NCBI GenBank assembly: GCA_019096155.1
Contig: JAHCVI010000002.1
Location: 4,340,001 to 4,404,000 of the forward strand
DNA: 64,000 bases
Reading direction: 5' to 3'
Source: Staphylotrichum longicolle
Lineage: Eukaryota; Ascomycota; Sordariomycetes; Sordariales; Chaetomiaceae
The notes beneath the pieces are model-generated. The model was not told where the DNA came from. It made no database searches and worked only from the letters and a program-made list of their open reading frames with translations. Positions 45,769-56,796 of this stretch are shown here, one piece after another (positions within the stretch are counted from its first letter, which is position 1; each line of letters begins with the position of its first letter). Position numbers and translations under genes: made by a program.

Positions 45769-47141
45769 GGTTGCGGTGTGTCGGTGTGTCTGCTTCTGGG
45801 TCAGATATCTTGTGCGTGGAGGCGAGACTCGTGGCAGGGGCCAAAGGCGACAGGGAGAGACGGGAAAGGAGACACCATGGATGAAACTGGTGCGAATGGT
45901 AGGAGAAGCGGTTTGGTAGCAGAGAACAAGAATGCGAGGTGTATGAGGTGGTCATGTGCGGGAAGTCCAAGCAGGCACACGTTGAGATTGGCAGGCTGCA
46001 AAGCACGATAGCAGAGGCAGGGGAATGGGCGTGAGGTGGGCGGGCCAAGAAGAATGAGTGGCAACGAACAGTGAAGGTTGGGACTCAAGATTTCGTCTCC
46101 CTCTGATCCCAGGTCTTGAGACGTGGCCCTCCGGAGATGATATCGTGGCCGGAGGAAGTGTTCGAAGCTTAGAAGTGGTGATGCAGCGAAACGAGTGAGA
46201 GGGAGAGAGACCAAAAAACCGAGAAGCCCCTGACAATTAAACCGACCCGGTTCCGCCGACAAAACAAACGATGGGTCCTCTATCGGTGACGGGCAAAGAC
46301 GACTCGCAATGTGCGAATAGATGGAAGGGACGGCAGTTAATCCGAGAACTCGAGGAGGAGCGATGAGGCCGAGAGGCCGAGGGGCAAAGCTTAGCAGCAA
46401 AAGCCCAAGAAAACAAAAGGGGTATCACTGAAACGGCAATGGTAACATGAAACCCAAAAAAAAATACAGATGCTCGGTTTGGGCAAATGTCCAAGGTTGT
46501 GTTGGCTTTGTTGCGTGGAAGTGATGGTTGGAGGTCGAAGTTGAGTTGAAGGGTGCCAATGAGACCTGCCAAGACGGAGAGCTGGCAAGCAGGCTGCAGC
46601 TGCTTTGTGGGCCGTCTGACACACCCGTGTCGCCGCAGCGGAAGGCTCAACTTTTGTGCTTCTCCTCCAGTCTCTTTCGCTCTGTATTTTGAGATCTCAT
46701 CCCGTCGTTTTGTTTATGTTTTCTGTTCTAAGAGAAATCTCCAGGAATTTTTGTTTTATCCTCTCTGTACCAGTATAGCGGACCACTGGCAACCTATTGG
46801 GAACCTATCGCCTGCCAGGAATTTAATGAGGGTAACAGAGAGTGCTGTTACCCTCGAAGATGTGTAGGCGTTACTACCCTGGGGCAGTGACAACTCGTTT
46901 CCAAGCCAGCATCTTGCATGCCCAGAGCACACTAAACATGCCGGGACACGCCCCGGATGACAAGCCTTGACGTGTAGCAGGCGGCTTGACTTTGACAGCA
47001 CTGAGCAGGCGCTGCAGCAACTTGAAACCCGTACTCCCATTTCATGCAATCCGAAGCGGGGAATAAATAGCAGTCATAGAGTAGTAATACACAGTCTCGT
47101 CTGATATCGTCTCATTTCAACACCCCCCAGCCCGCATCCGC
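45769..47141. other. Intergenic region of 1.37 kb
   Basis: Upstream of rex3 and downstream of phb1. The left part is likely rex3 promoter; an A9 run lies near 46455-46464. There are frames up to about 200 codons but none with recognisable features. Confidence 0.5.
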
Positions 47142-48033
47142 CTATGGCCTGCCAACGTTCATCAACAGATTCGTCCCCTTGCCCCCGCCCGGCAGGTACG
47201 CCACGTTGGGGTTGCTCGCCAGCGTCTGGGCAATCTCCCTGCTCGCCTCAATCTTGCGGATCTGGATCAGGCCGTCGCCGCTCTTGGCGATGGCCTTGCT
47301 GATGGTGTCGGCGCTCTCGGCCTCGCCCTCGGCCCGGATGACGTTGGCCTGCCGCTCCTGCTCGGCCCGCTCGACGATGAAGCGCGCCCGCTCGGCGTCC
47401 TGCTGCGCAATCTGCTTCTGCTCGACCGCCTTGGTGAACTCCTTGCCGAACGTCATGTGCGTGATGGACACGTCCTCGAGTGCAATGTTGAACTCGCGCG
47501 CCCGCTTCAGCAGGTCGGTCCGGATCCGGTTGGAGACGGCCTCGCGCTGTGTGATGAGCTCGGCCGCGTCGAACTGGGCGACGATGGACTTGAGCACTTC
47601 GTTGCCGATTGAGGGGAGCACGCGCTCATCGTAGTCTTGGCCGAGGGACTGGCGGCTGGGTCAGCAAATGGCGATGATGGAATGGGACATGAAGCTGAGT
47701 GCAACCAACCTGGTAGATCTTGGGCAGGGCCTGCACGTCGGGACGGTGCAGCACTCGGAGGGTCAGGCTGACCATCTGCAGGTCCTTGCTGCCCGTTGTC
47801 GTCGGGATGATGCGCGGCTTGGTCCGGACGTCGAAGATGATGGCCTTCTGCAGCCAGGGAATCAGGAAGTGGGTTCCCTCATTGACCACCGTCTCCTTGA
47901 CACCCGTCAACCTGTCAAAGATGACTGCCCGGGTGCCGGCCTTGACATCGTAGATGGACGACTGGAACAGGCTGTAGCCGATCACCGCCGGGACCGCGGC
48001 CGAGTAGATGAACCCGAGACCTCTTGTCGCCAT
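47142..48033 (-). CDS. phb1: Prohibitin-1
   Basis: Two exons (48033-47710, 47648-47142) with a 61-nt phase-0 intron encode 276 residues. The N-terminal hydrophobic stretch (LGFIYSAAVPAVIGYSLF) is the inner-membrane anchor. The SPFH/band-7 domain follows: YDVKAGTRAVIFDRLTGV, EGTHFLIPWLQKAIIFDVRTKPR, LPSIGNEVLKSIVAQFDA and ITHMTFGKEFTKAVEQKQIAQQDAERARF. A C-terminal coiled coil ends at LPGGGKGTNLLMNVGRP. Phb1 and Phb2 form ring complexes in the mitochondrial inner membrane that chaperone respiratory subunits and regulate the m-AAA protease. The donor GTTGGT is atypical, but the joined protein is canonical. Confidence 0.95.
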
Positions 48034-48410
48034 TTCGGTCGATATGATCTGCGCAACAGGTTGCTGCTGTTGGCTGTGGCGGGGTGTTGTGTGTTGGACC
48101 GGGAAGAGCTCTGATGCCCGTGTTGCCGTGAGCTTGTCGTTGTGGTCTGCACTTCGTTGCTTGGCCTTCGAGCAATGGATGGAGCTTCCACAGAAGTGGG
48201 GCTGCAGCCACGGCAAGGTCCGGGCGCCCCGGAGCATTTTTGCAGGGCTGGCTGGTCGCGCCACAGCAATGCACCAGCCGCAGTGAGGCGCTGGTTCTCG
48301 GCTGCTGTCGACTGATTTCGACTGCAAACACCGCGAGCTATTCCGACCGACCGCTGAGCCCGCAACAACCAACGATTCTCCCACGCATCTGTCTCGACCC
48401 CCGATTCACA
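48034..48410. promoter_or_regulatory. Divergent promoter of phb1 and qcr8
   Basis: Only 377 bp separate the ATGs of two nuclear genes for mitochondrial inner-membrane proteins, so the promoter is very probably shared. I see no clear TATA box; no specific regulator site can be named with confidence. Confidence 0.5.
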
Positions 48411-49069
48411 ATGCGCCCTACCCAGACTCTCCTCGGCGGCGGCGGTGCCGCCCCCATCGGCAAGCACCAACAGTCAGTCCCCCGGTGACGTGGTTGCCCT
48501 CCCCAATGCGCCTTTTCCCGAGCGCCCGACGAGGGAGCTCCCAGCGCATTGAGCGGCTAAATCTCTTGTAGGGATGTTTGCTAACTGACTGCAGCTTCCT
48601 CGGTGGATGGGGCAACTTTGGTGAGTGACATTCTGATGCGAGACGACGTCGAGGGAGCAGGAGCTTCAATTGCACTTTGGCCATTGGAACGGAGGAACGG
48701 CGGAGGAACGGCGGAGGACGACGACAACGACGGAACGCACCCCAGATTCGACGATCACTTTGTCTGACGGGATATCTCAACAGGTGGCATGAAGCAGAAG
48801 GGCGTCATCTCGTACGGCATCGCCCCCAACCGCCAGAACCCCCTCGCCGGCGCTGCCCACGACGCCCTCTTCAACACCTGGAGGCGTTTCAGCGCCCAGG
48901 TCTTCTACTGGGCTCCTCCCATGATTGCCGGCTACTACATCATCAACTGGGCTGTTGACCGGTATGGTTGCGTCCACCGAGGGCACAAAGGATACATGTC
49001 TAACTGGATGGCAGGAACCACTACCTCAACTCCAAGCAGGGCCGGGCTGAGTTTGGCGGCGAGGAGTAA
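48411..49069 (+). CDS. qcr8: Cytochrome b-c1 complex subunit 8 (Qcr8)
   Basis: Four exons (48411-48472, 48595-48620, 48784-48961, 49015-49069) encode 106 residues. Exon 2 is only 26 nt. The protein begins MRPTQTLLGGGGAAPIGKH, continues FLGGWGNFGGMKQKGVISYGIAPNRQNPLAGA, has one transmembrane helix (YWAPPMIAGYYIINWAV) and ends RNHYLNSKQGRAEFGGEE. That is the UcrQ/Qcr8 pattern, a small ubiquinone-binding subunit of complex III next to cytochrome b. Introns are 122, 163 and 53 nt, all with canonical ends and branch sites. Intron 2 carries a short tandem repeat. Confidence 0.93.
48686..48718. repeat. Short tandem repeat in qcr8 intron 2
   Basis: The motif GGAACGGCGGA (first copy GGAACGGA) is repeated about three times within the 163-nt intron. 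Confidence 0.7.
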
Positions 49070-50613
49070 GCGGTGCATAACGACGGACAAGAGTCAAGAC
49101 GGAAGCTGTGTGATAAATAGAGCGCACTTGTACATCACAGACGTTGGAGTTGATAGACCTGGTTCAGCTGCTGCTCATACTTCCTGCATTGCCGCCCTTG
49201 TGGCCAAGTGAGGTGTCGTAGTCATTGAAGCCGCCCTACCATTGAGAGTTGAAGTTGAGCAAGGCTCGGACGCCCAGATGCTAACCTTCGGCTTGGTGTG
49301 TTGAGCCTTCAACCACTCTGCAGATAACTGTGCATGAACCCGTCAATCCCGGCCGACCCAACATGTATTGAGCTATGGCCTGTGGGATAACGCTGCCACT
49401 GAGACGACACCCTTTGGCAACCATTCATCGGCTGACATCACACCTTTCTCTTGCTCTGAAGCGGATCCTCGACTCTGGAAGCCTGGATCATTTCCATGCA
49501 AGTCGTTACCACAGTAGACTCCTCAACAGGTCGCATGCGTGAGTGGAAGTGTTACGTACGTTCAAGTCTTTCTGTATATTTAATTCAATCGCCGAGCATG
49601 AGGACTTCCATTGTCGCTATCTTATGCATAGCATGGTGCATTGCATTCAGGTGACGCGGATTGGATGCCATCAACTAATGCACCAAGTATCCAAAGCTGT
49701 GGATAAGCAGAAACCAGATCTGAAGCCGAAAGCAGGATGTTTCTGTTTTTGGTTCAAGTTTGTGTACACAATTGGTCATTGGAATCAAACCGAGCCTTTC
49801 CTTTCCAAGCCTTGGGGTTTCCAGGCTCTCCAAGCTCGGGTTCCAGTTGTGCTGCAGCGATGTTCATGCAGGACTTGCATGCTCAGGGCGCGGGGTCCGG
49901 GCCTCTGAGGTGTGTGGATCTCGGCCCCCCAAATCGGATTGAGACTCGCACGTGAAGACACTCGGCGCTGTAACAGGGGGGCTTTTGTTGAGCAGGCCAG
50001 GTCGCCAGGATCACCTGCTGAACATCCACGCTAGCGCCGCGTTTTCCTCGTAACTAGCGCCGTTGCCGACTGCCCGACAAACCGACAAGTTTCCCAACGA
50101 AGCATCTGTGAAAAGAACAACCACACACTGCACACTGCAACCTGGCGTGTTGGTTGTCGAATCCTTCCCTCCCGCGAGTGACCATTGTTACAGCGGGCGA
50201 GCCTGTAGAGAGCTGCAAGCGGTCGGGCTCCAATTAGAAGCAGGCGACGACTGATGACATCGCCCCCGTCCCGTCTGGTCTTTCTGGTCTTTCTGGTCTT
50301 TAACACGAATCCCGGGTCTTTGCCGCACCACGTCCCAAGTCCCTGGTCCCTCTCTCCATTTTCTCGGCATCATCATCCACACCTGAACTGACTTCTGCCC
50401 GCGCACGGAATCCCACACCAAAGTCTCCCACTGCAGTCCTACTACCACAACTTCTGTCTGCTGAGCGCATAGCAATTGCCTTGGGCCGTTTGGCCGCACA
50501 TCCACACCCTCGACTCCGCCTCCCCCAAGGCCAACCAACTCCCGGGTCGAGTCGAATCCCTTCCCTGCGCGGTCGCACCCGTCCTTCATGGCCTTCTCCA
50601 TGTCGACAGCAAG
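49070..50613. other. Intergenic region of 1.54 kb before nem1
   Basis: The left part is qcr8 3' UTR and the right part (from about 50300) is the C-rich nem1 leader. A nine-base unit (CTGGTCTTT) is repeated three times at 50275-50301. No gene was recognised. Confidence 0.55.
50275..50301. repeat. Tandem repeat of CTGGTCTTT, three copies
   Basis: Three perfect nine-base copies lie about 310 bp upstream of the nem1 ATG, where they could be in promoter or leader. Confidence 0.75.
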
Positions 50614-52248
50614 ATGAACTCTCTCAACATCATCTCGGCCCGCGTCTCCCCTCCGCCGAGCCCAGGACCGACCAGATCGAACTCCCTCAGCGCCCTGGGG
50701 TTAGCAGTGAGCCCCGAGACCGACGGGTCGCGGCAGAACCAGACCGAGAGCGCGCTGGGCGACATCGGCGAGAAGGATGGACTGGTAGACGAGCCCGACA
50801 ATTACGGGCTAGAAAAAACGCCAGACGACGACCGAAGCCACGAATATGCGATCGACGAGAGCACGCCCCTCGTAACAGAGGCCAAGGAGCTCAGCCCACG
50901 GGGCCCCCTGTGGGTGCTCTACCCCAAGCGCATCGCAAACGCCTTTGTCGACTCGATACGATGGATACTGTCGACGCTCGCTGCGCCCGGCGTCTACTTG
51001 TACGCCTGCCTCTGCGACGAGCACGGCAACTTTGCGCCCGCGACGCAGCTCAGGAAGCTGTTCGGCTCCTACGGGGGCGATGCGAAGCGGATGGCTCTTG
51101 ACTACCACGAGAAGATGGCCGAGTCAGAGAAGCGCCGACACGGCATGGACGGGTCCGCCAGCAGAGGCAGCCGAGGGAGTAGGACAATGCGCGTCATCCG
51201 ACCGAGCGGTTCTTCGTCGTCAGGGCTCTCGTCGGAATCGGAGTCGGACCCAGACCGTAAGAGGCAGGCCAACCGTCGAGGCGCGAGTGGAAAGCACTTG
51301 CGCTCAAAATCACTGCCGGACTCGGACGAGATCGCGCCGGCACAACGATCCATACGAATCAAGCTGCACTCCGACGAGGCCCTGCGGCAGCGGAAGCACC
51401 GGAAGGCGCAGTCGACGGGCGCCCGAGGAAACGCGGGTGCCGTGGGCGACATCTCGGCGCAGCTCAAGTCCCCGACCTCGCCCGCGGGCGCCCTGACCCG
51501 GTACCCCAAGACGCCGTCGCCGCCGCGGCCCCTGATACCCCGACGACAACCGTCGTACATCAACAAGAACGTCGAGATGGTCGACGTGCGCCACCAAAAG
51601 ACGCTGATCCTCGACCTCGACGAGACGCTGATTCACAGCATGTCCAAGGGGGTGCGGATGAGCTCGGGCCACATGGTCGAGGTGCGGCTCAACACGACGT
51701 ACCAGGCCGTGGGCGGCCAGGCGACGGTCGGGCCGCAGCACCCGATCCTGTACTACGTGCACAAGCGGCCGCACTGCGACGAGTTCCTGCGGCGCGTCAG
51801 CAAGTGGTACAACCTGGTCGTCTTCACGGCTTCGGTACAGGAGTACGCCGACCCGGTCATCGACTGGCTCGAGGCGGAGCGCAAGTACTTTTCGGCGCGC
51901 TACTACCGCCAGCACTGCACCTTCCGCCACGGCGCCTTCATCAAGGACCTCAGCTCGGTCGAGCCGGACTTGAGCAAGGTCATGATCCTCGACAATAGCC
52001 CGCTGAGCTACATGTTCCATCAAGGTGAGTCCCCCTTACTCCTTTACAGTTTTCTCCCGTTGCTCGGTGTATTCTAACACAGCAGTCCGAAAACAGACAA
52101 CGCCATCCCGATACAGGGCTGGATCAGCGACCCGACGGACGGCGATCTGATGTATTTGATACCTTTCCTAGAAGGCCTGCAGTACGTGTCTGATGTGCGG
52201 GCCCTCCTGGCCCTGCGTGGCGGGGAGGACGGACAGCACATGGCCTGA
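50614..52248 (+). CDS. nem1: Nem1 nuclear-envelope/ER protein phosphatase (CTDNEP1 family)
   Basis: Two exons (50614-52024, 52097-52248) encode 520 residues. A disordered N-terminal half includes one hydrophobic segment (WILSTLAAPGVYLYACL, near residue 125) that would anchor it in the ER/nuclear envelope. The HAD phosphatase domain starts TLILDLDETLIHSMSKG with the catalytic DLDET at 334-338, then HKRPHCDEFLRRVSKWYNLVVFTAS and VMILDNSPLSYMFHQDNAIPIQGWISDP across the intron. With Spo7 it dephosphorylates the lipin Pah1 to raise triacylglycerol synthesis and limit nuclear-membrane growth; Nem1 also affects autophagy. Confidence 0.93.
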
Positions 52249-53660
52249 GATGGGGCGGCGGGCCATCTGTAAGCGAAGGGGAGGGGAGGCGGAAGCAAAG
52301 CATAGGCATCATTCAGCATCACTCGGGGGCATTGTCATTGTTAGGTCTTGCTGTGTTCTTTCGATGTGTTTCCTTTTTGGAGAGCGGGAGAGGGAGAGTA
52401 AAAGAAGTGGGGTTCTGAATTGTTTACATAGCGAGCAGCAGGCGAAGCAGCCGAAGTCAATAATCGTGATGGTGGTTGGCGAGGAGTTCTTGTGTCAGGA
52501 AAGAAGGGTGTTGTTGTTGTTGCTGCCCCTGTTGGCTTCTGACAAAAGGGACGAGGACAGGATACATTTTACTCCTCGCTCGTCGACGCTGTCCTCCAGG
52601 TTGGACCCTAACCCTGACCCATTCCGGACAAACCTCTTGAGACAGCATCTGTCATCTGGTGACTCGCGTCTGGGGAAACTGTTGTTTAGGTAACGTTGGT
52701 TGCCCTCTCCCTTGACAGGGAGGGAGAAGAGAGTCAAGGGAGTCCACTATGTCGTATTGACAGCGGGCAGAGGTGCAGACGAGTCAGAGGGATTCGATAC
52801 TTCGCGGAGTTCCGAGCCAGCGGGTTGATGGACCTCGGATGGGTTTTTGCACCATGGACGCGAGGAAGAAACAACCCGAGAAAATCCTCCGTACCCCAGC
52901 CCTACACTAGGCAAATATTCCAAGGCCTTGATGGGATTGTGGACATTTTCGTGACAGGACGGGAGCGGGTGCGGGTTCCTGCGGGATCAAGATGCTCTGA
53001 TCTGGCCCATCTGGCCAGGGATGGGGCGCCGCCGCCAGGGCAGCGGCCGGCCCGCGATGGGCAAATTCCCCTCAATTGCGTCAGAAACGAAAACGCTCCT
53101 CCAAGGCCAGCTCGGCCAGCAAAAGCTGCTGTGGATCCGAAAATTGCAGGAGCTTCGATGAGTGCATCTGCTTGAACAGGGCCGCTCTGGGCCGCAGACC
53201 AAGCCTGTTTGGTCAGTTTTGGCTGATGAGTGGGGCACGCAGCCAGGGTCAAATCGCGAAACCAAGGTGGTGACGTCATGCTGCAGCTCCTCAAAGCGCG
53301 GGTCTGGGGAAAGCTACGATGTGATGATGTTATGCGCCGCCCGCAAAGTGGAAGCGTTCCAGCTCAGGTGGCCTAACAGAGTGGAGGAGTGGAGGCCCGC
53401 GTGTCCCTTTCCTGCTGGGAGATCTGTGACGCACAAAGGAAGGCAGGGGGTGACACTGCCGCCTGTGGCCTGCTTCCGTCTCCCGCACTTGCTATAAACT
53501 GGCTCGCCCTCTGACCACTCACTGGCACGCTCTTACCTTTTCTCATTCAATAGATTTTTCACATCAACAAAACCAGCAACTCCTCAATTTCTCTTCATCA
53601 GAAGAACCCGACGAACTCCTCCGAACTTCGAACTCCCACTAAACAATTTCAACCACCACC
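52249..53660. other. Intergenic region of 1.4 kb
   Basis: Contains the nem1 3' UTR, a TGT-repeat (GTTGTTGTTGTTG at about 52509-52522) and, at the right end, a TATA box and CT-rich leader for the next gene. No coding sequence is supported. Confidence 0.6.
53493..53498 (+). promoter_or_regulatory. Probable TATA box of the small membrane protein gene
   Basis: TATAAA lies 163 bp before the ATG at 53661, followed by a C/T- and CA-rich leader typical of strongly expressed fungal genes. Confidence 0.5.
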
Positions 53661-54628
53661 ATGTCTCTGCACTGTCAGTAAACACCCTCTCCCCGCACTC
53701 GCCTGCGTCACCCTGCCGTTTCCGGCCCTTTGGCATCACACCCTAATGGGTCAATGCCGGATTCCATCAAGCCATTGCCATCTCCAAGTCGACGCATCTC
53801 GAACATTGGATCTCGGGGTTGGAGCGCTTTTGTTGGACAGTCCAGCCATTGCAGTGCATGGAAACATTGCCGCAAGCTGCCTGATGTCATGTTCTCAAAT
53901 GCAGGGACTTCAACTCTGCAATCGGATGGTTAGAGGTGTCAATTGGAGATGAGCAATGGCTGGGTTCTGATCACAATGACAACCACTTGTTCACTTCCAG
54001 CGCGCTGACACCTACCAGATCTCCCCGCTGTCAAGCCCTCGGCCATCGCCCTCGGCACCATCTTCAACCACACCGCTGAGCTCGCCGTGCTCACCCCCCT
54101 CTTCGGCCAGACCTACCAGCGCGCCAAGACTGCCAACACCAAGGAGGAGTTCATCCGCTCGCGGGAAGCCACCGGCGCCGCTGTTGCGTGGGGCACCGCT
54201 CTCGTCGGCTCGGCGCTTCAGTCGTATGGTGTTGGTGCCCTCATCAACGCCACCGGCACCCTCAGCTACAAGGGCGCGGCGTACCTCGGTGGTCTGATCT
54301 TTGCGGCTACTAGCGCTCCTACTGTATGTTTCTGCTCTCCATTCAAAATGCTCAGAGTCGGAACCTGACTGACCGGCAACAGTTCTTCAGCCAGCTCTTC
54401 GTTGAGAAGCGGGCGCTCGAGCAGGTCGGTGTCAGCATCCTCGCCAAGCTGTTCGAGACTGTCGGCCTGTCTGTCTTCCTTACCTGGTGGGGAACCCGCA
54501 CCAACCCCTTTGAGCAGTAAGTTGCCGTCCTTCCAACGGTGTATTCTCGACAAGATGGAGCTAACGCAAGTTGCAGCACTGGCGCCGGTGGCACACCCCT
54601 GAGCCGGAACGCTTTCCGGTCCGAGTAA
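53661..54628 (+). CDS. Small multi-pass membrane protein, unknown (DUF1761-like?)
   Basis: Four exons (53661-53673, 54019-54323, 54383-54516, 54577-54628) encode 167 residues. The first exon is only MSLH plus one base; it splices across a 345-nt intron to YLPAVKPSAIALGTIFNHTAEL. Four hydrophobic segments are visible: ALGTIFNHTAELAVLTPLFG, AVAWGTALVGSALQSYGVGAL, GAAYLGGLIFAATSAPTFF and LAKLFETVGLSVFLTWWG. The tail TGAGGTPLSRNAFRSE is polar. The pattern of helices with an FG in the first loop recalls DUF1761 proteins, but I am not sure. A TATA box, CT-rich leader and C/G-ending codons suggest strong expression. Confidence 0.72.
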
Positions 54629-55258
54629 ATAGGATTGGGGAATGATACGGAGTTAGTCTTTAATTGCATCGAGCGCACCCGATAGAGTGACCTCGGACAG
54701 AATGGGTTTTTCCTTGGGTGTAATTGTATCACGGCGTTAGCATTCAGTTTATGAATCTGAAAGTCGAACAAATCTTTTGGTCCATTTCGTTCGTTACATG
54801 GTGCTTGGTGAATTGCTGGATGCCGAATCGATTTGCTGCATCTTGTCAGCCTGGTCGAGTTACTGACGACAAGAGCGACTACCGTAAAACCACGAGCTGG
54901 GACAAACTTTTCCATTTTCAGTATCTACACAAGGAGTCTCCAATCTCCTCCCATAACCCATGCAAAGAGTCCAACCCTCTTAACGCCGTCCATTACACAA
55001 GAGAGCCATAAAGCCAAGGGAGCAAAACTGGCCGATGTTCATCACACAGCCAGCGAATGTAGACAGCAAACAACCCAGATGGGGAATTGCCGCTGTTAAA
55101 ACGTCCAAGATCCGGTCAATCGAACTATGGCCGGACCACGAGACGGAAGGAATCAGGAACAAGCGAGGGCAAGCCCGCATGGGTGATGGGCAGACTTGCC
55201 GCCCGCCAATGCCAAGGAATTCCCGCTAGAGGAAACAGCATCTGCTGCAACCAAGGAC
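54629..55258. other. Convergent intergenic region, 0.63 kb
   Basis: 3' flanks of the small membrane protein and nhp2; AT-richer than coding DNA, with no gene. Confidence 0.65.
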
Positions 55259-56177
55259 TCAAGCGCTCGCTTGCCTGGCCTTTTCCCGCGCAGCAATCTG
55301 CAGCGGGTGCGTGCCCTTGACCCACGGCTGCACCTGGATCTTCCACTGCTTCTCCGCCGTCTTGACCAGGTCCTTCCACGCATCGAGGTACTCCTCGGGA
55401 CTGACCTTCTTGTCGTCGGCGTCCTCCATCTCGGCGTCGGCATCCTTCTTCTTGCTGCTCTTGCCGGCGTCGCCGGGCGCGCCGCCCTTGCCCTCGGGCT
55501 TGAGCATGACGACGCTCGTCGCCCGCTTGGTGCACGCCGCCACGCCGAGGTCGGCGCGCGACCGCACGTACAGGTAGGGCACGCCGTGCTCCTCGCAGAG
55601 CACGGGGAAGTGCATGATGACGTCCATGGGCGAGATGTCGCCCGCGATGATGACGAGCCCCGGAGCCGGGATCTCGCCGGACGCGGCCGTCTTGGGCGGG
55701 CACTTCTTGATGGCCTTCTCGCACTCTTTTACGCCGCGGTGGATCGACTTGAGCTTGGCGCCTAGGGAAGGGGGACGGTAAGTTAGTACAGTCTTTCAAT
55801 TTTGTTGGAATCCCCGATGGTTAGGCTGACGCACCCTTCTTGATCAGCTTGTAGATCTTCTTGTGTGTCTTGTCGTCGGCGAGAGGCAGCGCAAACGGTA
55901 CCAGTTCCTCGGCCGGCTTGATGATGTCCTCGGGGTCGATCTCGGCCTCGTGCTCCTCAGCCTCGAGCGAGGCGGCGGCATCGGCTTGGAGGTGGGCGTC
56001 GAGGGCTCGCGCGAGCTTGTCCTGCTTCACCTTGTCCTTCTTCTTGTCCTTCTTGTCCTTCTTGATGCCGCTGTCTTCGCTGCGCTTCTTCTCCTTCTTC
56101 TCCGACTTGTCCTTGCTCTTCTTCTCCTTCTTCAGCTTCTTGTCGTCGACGACGTCGACCCGGTCGTCTGCCGCCAT
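55259..56177 (-). CDS. nhp2: H/ACA snoRNP subunit Nhp2
   Basis: Two exons (56177-55835, 55761-55259) with a 73-nt intron encode 281 residues. Residues 1-65 are an extreme Lys/Asp/Glu-rich tail (KKEKKSKDKSEKKEKK, KKDKKDKKKDKVKQDK). The L7Ae/Nhp2 RNA-binding domain runs from about residue 100: LADDKTHKKIYKLIKKGAK, RGVKECEKAIKK, APGLVIIAGDISPMDVIMHFPVLCEEHGVPYLYV, and LGVAACTKRATSVVML. A charged insertion (GKSSKKKDADAEMEDADDKK) precedes the C-terminus. Nhp2 binds H/ACA guide RNAs with Cbf5, Nop10 and Gar1 for pseudouridylation and rRNA processing in the nucleolus. It is longer than the yeast protein (156 residues). Confidence 0.9.
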
Positions 56178-56796
56178 TGTGATGGTTGTTGTGTGTGGAG
56201 CGGGGCAATCAAGCCGTGGAGTGTTGGGATGCAAGCAGGCGAGCCCTCAAGGCGAATATCTCTACCGTTGATGATGCCGAGAGTCGGATACTGAGAAGTT
56301 CAATGGTCGCCTTTCACACGCTTTCACCGAGTCGCAAACTCGCCCTGCAGATTTTCAGATGGACCCAGCCAGGCCAAATTTTGAAGGCCAATTGTATCGC
56401 CGTTCCGCTTATCTTAGCGTCCGGCCACTTCCAGTTGACGGCCGATAAGAACAATGTGGGATGTGCGGGGCACAATGCCAGTCCCACTTTAATTTCTTCG
56501 AACGCGGGAGCTCAAACATGTGTGCCATTGACTCATTCGATCACTCGCAAAGCTCCCTCAGCCAATTCGAAGCCAGACAGACTCTCGATTTGGAAGCACG
56601 CCCTGTCTCCACTGCGACCGATCTCCCTCCAATACTGCTATATCGAAATACCGTTTCGAGCTTCTACGCACCAACTGCACGATATAACAACCACTCAACC
56701 TTGACGCGGGGTTCCTCTGATAGCCAGGCTCTCAAGCCCGCAACTCTGCCCGCGACCGATCATCGATCGCCAAACACGAACAAAATACACAAAGCC
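56178..56796. promoter_or_regulatory. Divergent spacer between nhp2 and eIF2B-beta genes
   Basis: 619 bp between two translation/ribosome genes, likely holding both promoters. I could not pick out a specific regulator site. Confidence 0.45.
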
